Assembly: GCA_017577945.1 (NCBI GenBank)
Contig: PKQS01000007.1
Coordinates: 62,001-126,000, forward strand
Source: Bacillota bacterium
GTDB lineage: Bacteria > Bacillota > Limnochordia > Limnochordales > ZCTH02-B6
Length of the DNA: 64,000 bases
Direction: 5' to 3'
Below, piece by piece: positions 17,429 through 24,768 of this stretch (position 1 is the first letter of the stretch; the number at the start of each line of letters is the position of its first letter). The position numbers and the translations under genes were made by a program. The notes below the pieces were generated by a model that worked only from the letters and a program-made list of their open reading frames with translations, had not been told where the DNA came from and made no database searches.

Positions 17429-19093
17429 ATGGTGGCCGTGTCCGGTCGGCTCGTAGACCAACGTGGAGGCCACGGCGAGTCTGCGCGCGGGAGGGAGACG
17501 GCGGGCAGGCCAGCATCCCTGCGCGCTTTTTATTTTTCCGCTATTTCCGGCTGCCGAGATGCCTCGTTCGACGTCTGGGGCGACGTGGCGGCGGGCGGCC
17601 TCGATGTGGCGGCGGTGCTGGCCGCCGCGGCGGTGCGGGCGGGAGCCCGGGCCTGGGTCGGATGGCGGCCGGGCTGGGAAGGGCGGGTCCGGCGCATCCG
17701 CATCAGCCGCGAGCCGATGTATGGTGCGGGCGGCGGCGTCGATGCCGTGTTCGTGGCAGGCCAGGCCCAACTGCCGCCGCGGGCGGCCGCGGCGCTGGCG
17801 GGAAGCGGGCAAACCCTTTTGTTTGCGGACGCCACGCGTCAAGACATCCCCGAGGCGCGGCTTTTGCCGCTTTCAGCGCTGGCGTGCCGCATTCCGTCGC
17901 TGGCGTACGGCGACCGCCTGGTCCTGCTCGGGATGTGGACGTGGATGTGCGGCCTGGACGCGGACGTGGTGCGCCGTGTCCTGGAAAGCGCTTTGGCGGT
18001 CCGGGGCGCGCGCACGGCCAGCGCCGCGCTGCGCCTGTTTGAACTCGGATGGAGAGAGGCCCCCTGGTGGCTGCCCCCTTGGCCCGCCCGGAGCGGCGCA
18101 TCGTCGCTCCGGGCGCCGGCTCCGGCCACGCCGGAGGGCGCTGCGTCCGGAGGAGGACACAAGGCCGGCGGGCCAGCGGTCGTCATGGACGGCGCCCAAG
18201 CCCTGGCCGCGGGCTTGCGGGCCGCGGGGCTCGACGCTGTGGGCGGCGCGGTCTCGCACCCGTGGGCCGACGCGATCGTGCGGGAGTTCGTGGCCCAGGG
18301 CGGCCGCTGGCGAGACGTTTACGGCGCGCAGTGCGTCGTGGCGCCGGGCGCGGAGAACCGGCTCGGTGCAACGGGGGGAGCAAGTCCCCGCGTCGTGGTG
18401 CGCTTGGCGCGGCTCGGGGAAAGCGGCGAGTTCGGCGGTGAGGCAGAGCCTGTGCCGGGGGCGCAGGGACCGGCGGCGGCCATCGTGCTGGCCCCGGCGA
18501 CGGCGGCGGAGTGCTATACGTTTGCAGCGCTGGCCGGAGCTCTGGCCGCGCAGTACGGACGAGACGTCCAACTGCTGGTGGATGCATGGCTTTTGGGCGC
18601 GGTGGAGCGGGTTCCGATCGGCACTGACGCTGTCAAGCGGGCGGCCGCGGATCTCTTCGGCCCCGAAGGCGTTGTGTGGGGTGAGCGTCCGGCCGGGGCG
18701 CCGCCGGCCATGTGGTCCGCTTTGGGCATCGCCGACGCGCCGCTGGAGGCCTTGGCACGGCCGGTTTCACCTGCGGGCGCCGACGAAGGCGACGTGCTGC
18801 TTCTGGGCTGGGGCGGGACACGCGAGACGGTGGAGGAAGCTGCGCGGAACCTGTGCGCCCGGGGCTGTGCCGCTTCGGCGCTACACCTGCGCACGCTGAG
18901 CCCGCTGCCCGCTCAGCTGGCGGAAACGGTGGCCCGCTTTCGCCGCGTCGTCTACGTGGGCGTCGGCGGCGAAACGGACGCCGCGGTGTGGCGAGCGCTG
19001 CGCTCGTGCCTGGGGACGTCGGCGTACCTGCGCGTCGCCGCTGGCCCAGCGGCCGCTTCCGATTTGGGTGCCCAGCTGGTAGGCCAGCTGTAG
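17429..19093 (+). CDS. Orphan 2-oxoacid:ferredoxin oxidoreductase gamma/alpha-like protein, degenerate
   Basis: Protein of 554 residues whose architecture matches fused gamma-alpha subunits of 2-oxoacid:acceptor oxidoreductases. A gamma-like domain (about 45-200) includes GGGVDAVFVAGQAQ and LVLLGMWTWMCGLDADVV. An alpha-like pyrimidine-binding domain (about 245-420) starts VVMDGAQALAAGLRAAGLDA. The alpha C-terminal domain (about 450-535) has VLLLGWGGTRETVEEAA and RTLSPLPAQLAETV. The usual GN-A-GA start and YPITPSS motif of the alpha subunit are not recognisable, and no TPP-binding beta subunit or ferredoxin is adjacent. It is therefore either non-catalytic or works with a distant partner. Start uncertain: ATG 17429, or GTG 17438 with better spacing from AAGGGG. 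Confidence 0.6.
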   Translation: MVAVSGRLVDQRGGHGESARGRETAGRPASLRAFYFSAISGCRDASFDVWGDVAAGGLDVAAVLAAAAVRAGARAWVGWRPGWEGRVRRIRISREPMYGAGGGVDAVFVAGQAQLPPRAAAALAGSGQTLLFADATRQDIPEARLLPLSALACRIPSLAYGDRLVLLGMWTWMCGLDADVVRRVLESALAVRGARTASAALRLFELGWREAPWWLPPWPARSGASSLRAPAPATPEGAASGGGHKAGGPAVVMDGAQALAAGLRAAGLDAVGGAVSHPWADAIVREFVAQGGRWRDVYGAQCVVAPGAENRLGATGGASPRVVVRLARLGESGEFGGEAEPVPGAQGPAAAIVLAPATAAECYTFAALAGALAAQYGRDVQLLVDAWLLGAVERVPIGTDAVKRAAADLFGPEGVVWGERPAGAPPAMWSALGIADAPLEALARPVSPAGADEGDVLLLGWGGTRETVEEAARNLCARGCAASALHLRTLSPLPAQLAETVARFRRVVYVGVGGETDAAVWRALRSCLGTSAYLRVAAGPAAASDLGAQLVGQL

Positions 19094-19119
19094 CCGCTTA
19101 CTTCGGCACCTCTAGCCTC

Positions 19120-19710
19120 TCACTCCGACGGGCGGCGCGGCCCGCCCAGCGGGCTGGACGTTCCGCCGTTCAACTCGTTGCCGTCGTCGTCGACGAACTG
19201 CACGCGGTACGGCTCGCCGGGCAGCGAGGATTTGGGAACGACCACGAAATCATAGGGATACGTAAACGCTTGGATGACGAATTCGCCGGGCGCCGGCTGC
19301 CGCCGCGCCACGGTGACGGTCACAACGGGCAAATCCCCTTCGGCTTCGGCCGCCTGGACCGTGACGCGCCGCACGCGAATCGCATACCCTCCGGTGGGAA
19401 ATTCTCCCAGATAGGCGACGATGACCGCCGAGTCACCCGCGGCCAGCCGCTCCTGGGCTTCCGGACCCACTTGCGCCCATACGGTGGCGGGGAGCGCGCT
19501 TTGTACCCGCCGCAAGTCCATGTCCGACGTTATCAGCGCCAAGAACTGATCCGTGGGCGTGCCGCCCCGCCACGACCACGCGGGCACGTCCGCTTCGTAA
19601 ATGACGGTCACGTCCTCGCCACCTCCGCCCCAGGCAATCATCAGCAGCCCTGCGCCCGCGACGACGGAGAAAGCCAAGAGCAAGATGGTGAAAGGTGAGC
19701 CCCGGCGCAT
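19120..19710 (-). CDS. Membrane-anchored PrcB-domain-like protein
   Basis: Protein of 196 residues with an N-terminal hydrophobic anchor (residues 8-28, no lipobox) and an extracytoplasmic beta-rich domain. Residues 100-165 show the PrcB C-terminal pattern: GEFPTGGYAIRVRRVTVQ, then a VVTVTVARRQPAPGEFV strand and PYDFVVVPKSSLPGE. PrcB accompanies the dentilisin protease in spirochaetes, but the isolated domain is widespread in Gram-positives and its role is unknown. It converges with the orphan oxidoreductase-like gene and lies downstream of a TrmH gene on the same strand. The start is ATG 19710 behind GGAG. Confidence 0.7.
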   Translation of the reverse strand: MRRGSPFTILLLAFSVVAGAGLLMIAWGGGGEDVTVIYEADVPAWSWRGGTPTDQFLALITSDMDLRRVQSALPATVWAQVGPEAQERLAAGDSAVIVAYLGEFPTGGYAIRVRRVTVQAAEAEGDLPVVTVTVARRQPAPGEFVIQAFTYPYDFVVVPKSSLPGEPYRVQFVDDDGNELNGGTSSPLGGPRRPSE

Positions 19711-19814
19711 GACACCCGCTCCTTCGCTCCGCTTAGTGTGCGCGAGAAAGTCCCCTCGCGCGGACGGAGTTCGTTCTTACAATTCCGCGTTCCTCGCGCG
19801 GGCGGCGCGACCGC

Positions 19815-20660
19815 TCAGGCCCGGTTCCGCCAAAGCCGCCACGTATACAAGACCACGGCCACGGAAGTGGCCAGGTTGAGGCTGGAGACGCCGGGCTGCA
19901 TGGGAATGGCCAAGCGCGCGTCGGCTTTGGCCAAAAGCTCCGGACTGAGGCCGCGGCGCTCGGAGCCGAACGCGAGGATGGCGTCGTCCGGGACGCAGCC
20001 GGGAGCCAGCGGCGCTCCGTCGGGGTGAATCGCCAGCAGCGGGCCGCGCCAGGCGGAAACCGCTTCGGCCTGCGCCACCGGCAGGGCGAACTGCAGGCCG
20101 CGCCCGCCGCGCAGCGCGTCGGCGTGCCACGGGTCGTGCCGGCCGGTGGTGACGACACCCGCCGCGCCCGCGGCTGCGGCGACGCGCACGGCAGCGCCCA
20201 TGTTCCCTAGGTGCGTGGGGTTCTCCAGCAGAACCAGCGGTGCCGTGCGGGGAGAGGACAGGAGCGCTTGCGCCGAGACGACGGGCCGGGCCGCCACGGC
20301 GAGGATGCGATCATCGGGCGGCACGGGGGCCAGCCGGTCGAACAGAGCGCTGTCGACCAGCCGGGCTTCCGCCGCGATGCGCGGCCAAACGTCCGGCGCC
20401 AGCATGGCGCACAGCCGCCGTACCTTCTCCAGGTCGTCCGTCACGATGAGCAGGATCGCCGCGCCGAAGCGCAAGGCGTGCTTCAGCGGATGCAGCCCTT
20501 CGAGCACGGCCAGGGCCTTGTCTTTGCGGGCGGCGCGGCACGCTTCCACTAGGCGGCGGTCCGGCACATTGCGCCACGCGGCCGCGTCGCACCGATTCGG
20601 CGGCAGGGCGGAAATGTCCCTCATCTCCCTTGCAGGCCTCGCGGCTCGGACGGATCGCAC
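19815..20660 (-). CDS. TrmH/SpoU family RNA 2'-O-methyltransferase
   Basis: SPOUT methyltransferase of 281 residues that would methylate a ribose in rRNA or tRNA with SAM. The three trefoil-knot motifs are present: ENPTHLGNMGAAVRVAAAAG near residue 150, LAFGSERRGLSPELL near 230 and IPMQPGVSSLNLATSVAVVL near 250. The N-terminal ~120 residues correspond to a substrate-binding domain. The start is GTG 20660 with GAGGA 11-15 bp upstream; ATG 20624 is an alternative but its AAGGGAG touches the codon. The RNA target cannot be inferred. Confidence 0.85.
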   Translation of the reverse strand: MRSVRAARPAREMRDISALPPNRCDAAAWRNVPDRRLVEACRAARKDKALAVLEGLHPLKHALRFGAAILLIVTDDLEKVRRLCAMLAPDVWPRIAAEARLVDSALFDRLAPVPPDDRILAVAARPVVSAQALLSSPRTAPLVLLENPTHLGNMGAAVRVAAAAGAAGVVTTGRHDPWHADALRGGRGLQFALPVAQAEAVSAWRGPLLAIHPDGAPLAPGCVPDDAILAFGSERRGLSPELLAKADARLAIPMQPGVSSLNLATSVAVVLYTWRLWRNRA

Positions 20661-20676
20661 CCATGATACTTCCTCG

Positions 20677-21702
20677 TTAGAACAAGGTCAATTGCAGCAG
20701 CCGGCAGGCCGTCATGGCCGCCGGCGCGCCGGCGGACGCCGAAGCCTCGGGCCGGACGTCGCTGCTACCTCTCGTCTCCTCGCAGCGAGCCGTGTCGGCG
20801 TCGAACCCGTAGCGCGCCTTGAGCTCGGCGACCCGCTGCAGCACTTTGTTTTGGTACCAGACGGGCGCGTACGCGCCTGGGTAGAGGCGGCGGTAGAGCG
20901 GCAGCAGCCAGGGAGAATCGGCGAGCAGGAACCGTCCGTACACTTGCCTGACCGCGCCCTGCAGGCGCAGGACGCCGCCGTGGACTGAGCGGGCACCGTG
21001 CTGCGCGGCGGCGCGTATGACGGCTTCCAGCGAGGCCGGGTCGTCGTTGAGGCCGGGCATGATGGGCATAATCAGCACGCTGACCGGAATGCCGGCTGCG
21101 GCCAGCCGTTCCAGGGCCGCGAGCCGCCGGCTGGGCGGGGGCGTGTCCGGCTCAATGCGGCGCGCGAGCTCCTCGTCGACGGTGGTGATGGTGAAATACA
21201 CGCGTACGCCCGGCCCCGCCGCCAGCTGTCGCAGGACGTCGACGTCCCGCACGACCAACGTGTTCTTCGTCGTGATGGAACACGGCGTGCGGAACTCGGC
21301 CAGCGTTTCGAGAATACCCCGTGTCAGGCGGTATTTCCCTTCGGCGGGCTGATACGCGTCCGCCGCCGTGCCTACGGCCACCAGCTCCCGCCGCCACCTC
21401 TTACGGGACAGCTCGCGGCGCAGCACCTCCACCGCGTTCACCTTGACGAACACCTGGCGCTGGAAACCTTGGAACGGATCGAGCTCGCGGTATTCGTGGT
21501 AGCGCCGGGCGTAGCAGTAGACGCACCCGTGGACGCAGCCCGAGTACGGGTTCACTGACCAGCGGAACGATAAGTAGGGCACGTTCACCCGGTTGAGCAA
21601 AGACTTGCACTGGATTTCGACGTACTCGACTCGCCGGTTCGGGCCGCCGCGCGCCATTCTTACTTCCGCTTGCGCTGTCGCGATCGCCATCGCCGTCGCC
21701 AT
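20677..21702 (-). CDS. Radical SAM protein (Rv2578c / spore-photoproduct-lyase-like class)
   Basis: Radical SAM enzyme of about 341 residues. The cluster motif GCVHGCVYCYARRYHEY has C-x3-C-x2-C spacing, preceded by FRWSVNPYSG, which is typical of the Rv2578c family related to SplB. Other SAM-barrel elements are VAVGTAADAYQPAEGKYRLT, ITTKNTLVVRDVD and VSVLIMPIMPGLND. The reaction is not known for this family. The last ~40 residues are low-complexity with one CR pair. The start is uncertain: ATG 21702, GTG 21717 or ATG 21657 are all in frame. It is transcribed toward the TrmH gene, with 16 bp between them. Confidence 0.82.
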   Translation of the reverse strand: MATAMAIATAQAEVRMARGGPNRRVEYVEIQCKSLLNRVNVPYLSFRWSVNPYSGCVHGCVYCYARRYHEYRELDPFQGFQRQVFVKVNAVEVLRRELSRKRWRRELVAVGTAADAYQPAEGKYRLTRGILETLAEFRTPCSITTKNTLVVRDVDVLRQLAAGPGVRVYFTITTVDEELARRIEPDTPPPSRRLAALERLAAAGIPVSVLIMPIMPGLNDDPASLEAVIRAAAQHGARSVHGGVLRLQGAVRQVYGRFLLADSPWLLPLYRRLYPGAYAPVWYQNKVLQRVAELKARYGFDADTARCEETRGSSDVRPEASASAGAPAAMTACRLLQLTLF

Positions 21703-21863
21703 CGTCCCGCCCCCCACGGTATCCCCGGCGCCGTGTATTTCGCAAACATACGTTCGATTTTGGGGGTATTATACCACACCCGCCGCCCGATGCAAACATA
21801 TGATCGGGTGGCGCGGCGCCAAGCGACACGCGGCGGGCCATCGCTTTCTGTGGGGCGCCGGCG

Positions 21864-22295
21864 TTGCAGCACGGGGGCGACGTACCGTGGCATGCGGCGC
21901 TCGGTGCCGGGAAGAACCGAGTGTCGCGGATTGCTGGGGCTGGAGGGATTCGTCGGCGCGTTTCGTCGAGCGATTATCCTTCAGACGTCATGCTGGAAGC
22001 GGCCAGAGCCCGCAACGCCGACGCAATCAAGAAGGGGACCGTAAGGATGCTCCGCGGCACGGTCGAACGGATCCCATACGAAGAGTTTTTCGACAAGGCG
22101 TTCGCGAGGAATTCCTTCCACCTGTGGCCGGATCGGCGGGCAGGGCTGTGGGAGATTCAGCGAGTCCCGAAACGCGGCGGCACGCTGGTGCTCTCCTTTG
22201 ACGGCCCGGCGCGGCGCGTGGTCGATCTGGGCTCAGTGCGAAACGCACTGCAGGAGGCCGGGTTCGAAAGGATCGACAACCCCCAGGCTTTATAG
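21864..22295 (+). pseudogene. Decayed class I SAM-dependent methyltransferase
   Basis: The 3' half of a methyltransferase is recognisable: DYPSDVMLEAARARN (motif around the SAM-binding acidic loop), then GTVERIPYEEFFDKAF, ARNSFHLWPDRRAGLWEI and GGTLVLSF, with a C-terminal ALQEAGFERI. The frame has no motif I (E/DxGxGxG) upstream. The residues expected just before DYPSDV, namely GFVGAF, are found in the +1-shifted frame and end near 21963, which indicates a frameshift around 21960-21970 and loss of the N-terminal part. No start with a convincing ribosome site is present. It ends 6 bp inside the convergent esterase gene. Confidence 0.65.
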
Positions 22296-22931
22296 CCCGA
22301 ACTTTTCCTTCAGCCACGACCGTACCGTGGCCAGGCAGTCAGGGGATACCTGGTGGGCCATCGGAAACTCGGCGTAACGGACATCGGCGCCCATGGCCTG
22401 CAGCGTCTCCGCCGCGTCGCGCCCCCATTCGACCGGCAAGACGTCGTCATAGGTGCCGTGGGTCACCAGTACGGGCAGGCCGTGCAGATTGGCGTAGGCC
22501 AGGGTCCAGCCTTCCGGGCGGGGGTAGTAGCCGCTGAGGGCGACGACGCCGCCCAGCTCCGGCAGGGCAGAGAGCGCAACGGCGATGGACATGACGGCGC
22601 CTTGGCTAAAGCCCATCATGACCAGCTTTTCGCGGGGCACGTTCCAGCGGGCGCGCACGTCGCGAACAAGGCGCGCCAGCGCGTCCACCGCGTGCCGGAA
22701 GCTTTCGCTTTCAGGCTGGCCGGCGGAAGTGAACGAAAACCAGGCGTAGCCGAGGCCGAAGGCATGGCGCAGCTCCATGGGGCCGCGCGGGGCCACGACA
22801 CGGACGGGCAGCCCCAGCTCCCGGCCGAGGCCCAGCAGGTCTTCCTCGTTGCTGCCATATCCGTGCACGGCGATCGCGGTCAGGGCCGCACCGCCCTCCG
22901 GCTCGTGCACGCGGAAAAACAGCTCCGTCAT
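22290..22931 (-). CDS. Phospholipase/carboxylesterase family alpha/beta hydrolase
   Basis: Cytosolic serine hydrolase of 213 residues. The order is that of the Abhydrolase_2/YpfH family: VHGYGSNEEDLLGL oxyanion region, WFSFTSAG lid, nucleophile Ser109 in MMGFSQGAVMS, Asp in VTHGTYDDVLPVEWG and His in FPMAHQVSPDC. Substrates are probably short acyl esters. The ATG at 22931 follows AAGGAG. It lies 31 bp downstream of the coiled-coil gene and 655 bp downstream of the Fur-family gene, both on the same strand, and probably shares their transcript. Confidence 0.88.
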   Translation of the reverse strand: MTELFFRVHEPEGGAALTAIAVHGYGSNEEDLLGLGRELGLPVRVVAPRGPMELRHAFGLGYAWFSFTSAGQPESESFRHAVDALARLVRDVRARWNVPREKLVMMGFSQGAVMSIAVALSALPELGGVVALSGYYPRPEGWTLAYANLHGLPVLVTHGTYDDVLPVEWGRDAAETLQAMGADVRYAEFPMAHQVSPDCLATVRSWLKEKFGL

Positions 22932-22962
22932 GCGCGAAAACTCCTTTCAACGGGGAAGAAAA

Positions 22963-23556
22963 CTAGGACTGCTTCTGCTGAGCGACCTGCAGCTCCAGTT
23001 CCCGCAGCTCGCGCGTGCACGCCTGCAGCTCCGCCTGGGCCATCTTCTGGTAGGCTTCCAGCTCGGCCCGGCGCTCCGGGCTGCTTTCCTCCATCAGGCG
23101 CCGGCACTCGTTGTAAATGTCCAGCGCCCGGTCGATGCGGCTGCGGAGTTCATCGATGCGGCTTTCGGCGCGCAGCACGCCGGCCGTGCGGCCAGCCACC
23201 ACGTCGAAGTAGTTGTTGACCAGCACCCGCTGGAACTCCTCGTCTTCGTCCGCGCCGTCAAAGGACAGCTTGACGCAGATGGGGTCGTTGCGCTGCGCCA
23301 AGGCCGACGCCAGCGTGAGCGGATCGGGCAGCGTCATGCCGCCCACCTGCGCCTGCCAAGCCGGCGCCGGCCACACGCGCGCCCGACCCAGGTTGATCTG
23401 GATGGCAATCGGCGCGCCTTCCAGGTCCCGCACAAAATGGACGCGGTGGACGGCCCCCATGAGCATCCCGAACAAATACACGAGCATCGCGTCGGGATAC
23501 GCCGCGATGGACATTCGCTGCAATACACGAACTTTCAGGCGAATCTCCTCGTTCAC
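22963..23556 (-). CDS. Unknown protein with C-terminal coiled coil
   Basis: Hypothetical protein of 197 residues that I do not recognise. The first ~120 residues look globular, with alternating strands (VRVLQRMSIAAYPDAMLVYL near the start, HRVHFVRDLEGAPIAIQINL next). Residues 125-195 are a long charged helix with heptad-like spacing (RAESRIDELRSRIDRAL onward) likely to form a coiled coil. There is no signal peptide or transmembrane segment. It lies between a Fur-family gene (31 bp upstream) and an esterase (31 bp downstream) on the same strand, so co-transcription is likely; a functional link is not evident. Confidence 0.6.
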   Translation of the reverse strand: MNEEIRLKVRVLQRMSIAAYPDAMLVYLFGMLMGAVHRVHFVRDLEGAPIAIQINLGRARVWPAPAWQAQVGGMTLPDPLTLASALAQRNDPICVKLSFDGADEDEEFQRVLVNNYFDVVAGRTAGVLRAESRIDELRSRIDRALDIYNECRRLMEESSPERRAELEAYQKMAQAELQACTRELRELELQVAQQKQS

Positions 23557-23586
23557 GGCTCGCCAGCTCCGTATCGAACGGGGGTG

Positions 23587-24096
23587 TCAGCGGGCTGACG
23601 CCGACGTCTCCAGGACGCTGCAGTCCGCGCACACCCCGACGATATCCAGATGGTGACTTTCGATCCGGTAGCCCAGCTGTTCCGCCACGGAGGCCATGAA
23701 CTCCTCCATGGGGCATTGGTCCAAGTACGCGACGCGGCCGCAGCGCCGGCAGATGAGCCGATCCCGGTGGTCCGGCCCGTTCCAGCCGTCCGGCGGGGTG
23801 ACGATGTAGCGCTGACAGCCGTCTTCCATGTGCAAGCGCGAGAGGACGCCCAGCTCGTGCAGGAGCTTCAGCGTCCGGAAGACGGTGGCCCGCCCGACGC
23901 CTTGATCCCGCAAGTCTTCGTACAGGGCCTCGCCGCTGAAAGGGCGGCGGCCCAGGGCCGATACGGCTTTGGCCAGCTGCACCCGCGGCCCCGTCAAGCG
24001 ATGGCCGGCCCGCTCCATCACTTGGAGGATGTACTGCACCATGCGCCTGCCGTCGGCGGCGTCATGGCTGGCTGGAGTTGTGCGATCCTCTTCCAT
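23587..24096 (-). CDS. Fur-family transcriptional regulator
   Basis: Metal-dependent repressor of 169 residues. The winged-helix part has RLTGPRVQLAKAVSAL and the recognition segment GRATVFRTLKLLHELGVL. The dimerisation part has HRDRLICRRCGRV, with the first structural zinc CxxC, the HHLDIVGVCADC region with the second CxxC, and SHH metal ligands. Whether it senses iron, zinc or peroxide cannot be told. The canonical second-site residues are only partly matched: the position before RLICRRC is HRD, as in Fur/Zur. It is divergent from the copC-copD locus with 123 bp between starts, so it may control it. Confidence 0.85.
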   Translation of the reverse strand: MEEDRTTPASHDAADGRRMVQYILQVMERAGHRLTGPRVQLAKAVSALGRRPFSGEALYEDLRDQGVGRATVFRTLKLLHELGVLSRLHMEDGCQRYIVTPPDGWNGPDHRDRLICRRCGRVAYLDQCPMEEFMASVAEQLGYRIESHHLDIVGVCADCSVLETSASAR

Positions 24097-24219
24097 ACCA
24101 CTTTAATGATTGCACGACGCCCGTCAAATCGCAACCGGACCGGGGCGACGCGCCGGGATGGATATGCTATATTTATGTTGCTGAAGAAATTATAACCTAA
24201 TGCGAAAGGATGTCGTTGC

Positions 24220-24690
24220 TTGCTTCGTTCGTTGCCCGTCGCACTCTTGGCTGCCGTTTTGCTCGCCGGCGTCGCGGTGCTGGCGGCGGGCGGCACGGCG
24301 GCAGCCCACGCGTATCTAAAGGAAGCGTCGCCGGCGGCCGACGCGGTGGTGTCCGTGCTGCCGGAGGCGGTTACGCTGCGCTTTACCGAACCGGTGGACG
24401 TGCGGGCCAGCCTGTTCAAGGTGTACCCGCTGGCGCCGGATGAAGACCCCGCGCAGCTGCGGGCGCAGGCGGCGCGGCTCGTGGAAGAAGTTCTGCAGCG
24501 CCGCGACGACGAGGAAGCCCGCGCCGACGCGGGCGTGGAGACGGCCGGGCGTGAAGCGGCGGAGATTCGCATCGTGCTGAAGCGCGACCTGCCGCCGGGG
24601 CCGTACGTCGTCATGTGGCGCGTGCTCTCCGTCGACACGCACGTGACGACGGGCCATTACATCTTTACCTACGCGCCGGCGGCGCAGTGA
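24220..24690 (+). CDS. CopC-domain copper-binding protein
   Basis: Secreted CopC-like protein of 156 residues. A signal peptide of about 30 residues ends in AAAHA, so the mature protein starts with the His that binds Cu(II) in CopC proteins. LRFTEPVDV, PGPYVVMWRVLSVDTHVTTG and GHYIFTY complete the beta-sandwich; the second His pair lies in SVDTHVTTGH. A ~45-residue acidic/Arg-rich insert (residues 70-115) lengthens a loop compared with classical CopC. The start is TTG 24220, 11 bp after AAAGGA; an ATG at 24210 is in another frame. It precedes the CopD fusion, with which it should cooperate. Confidence 0.88.
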   Translation: MLRSLPVALLAAVLLAGVAVLAAGGTAAAHAYLKEASPAADAVVSVLPEAVTLRFTEPVDVRASLFKVYPLAPDEDPAQLRAQAARLVEEVLQRRDDEEARADAGVETAGREAAEIRIVLKRDLPPGPYVVMWRVLSVDTHVTTGHYIFTYAPAAQ

Positions 24691-24768
24691 CGCTGCACCG
24701 GCGGCGCCCGAGGCGGCACGGGCCGCCGGTCGCCGCCGGGCCGGCCGGCTTTTTCGGGAGCGTTTTCC

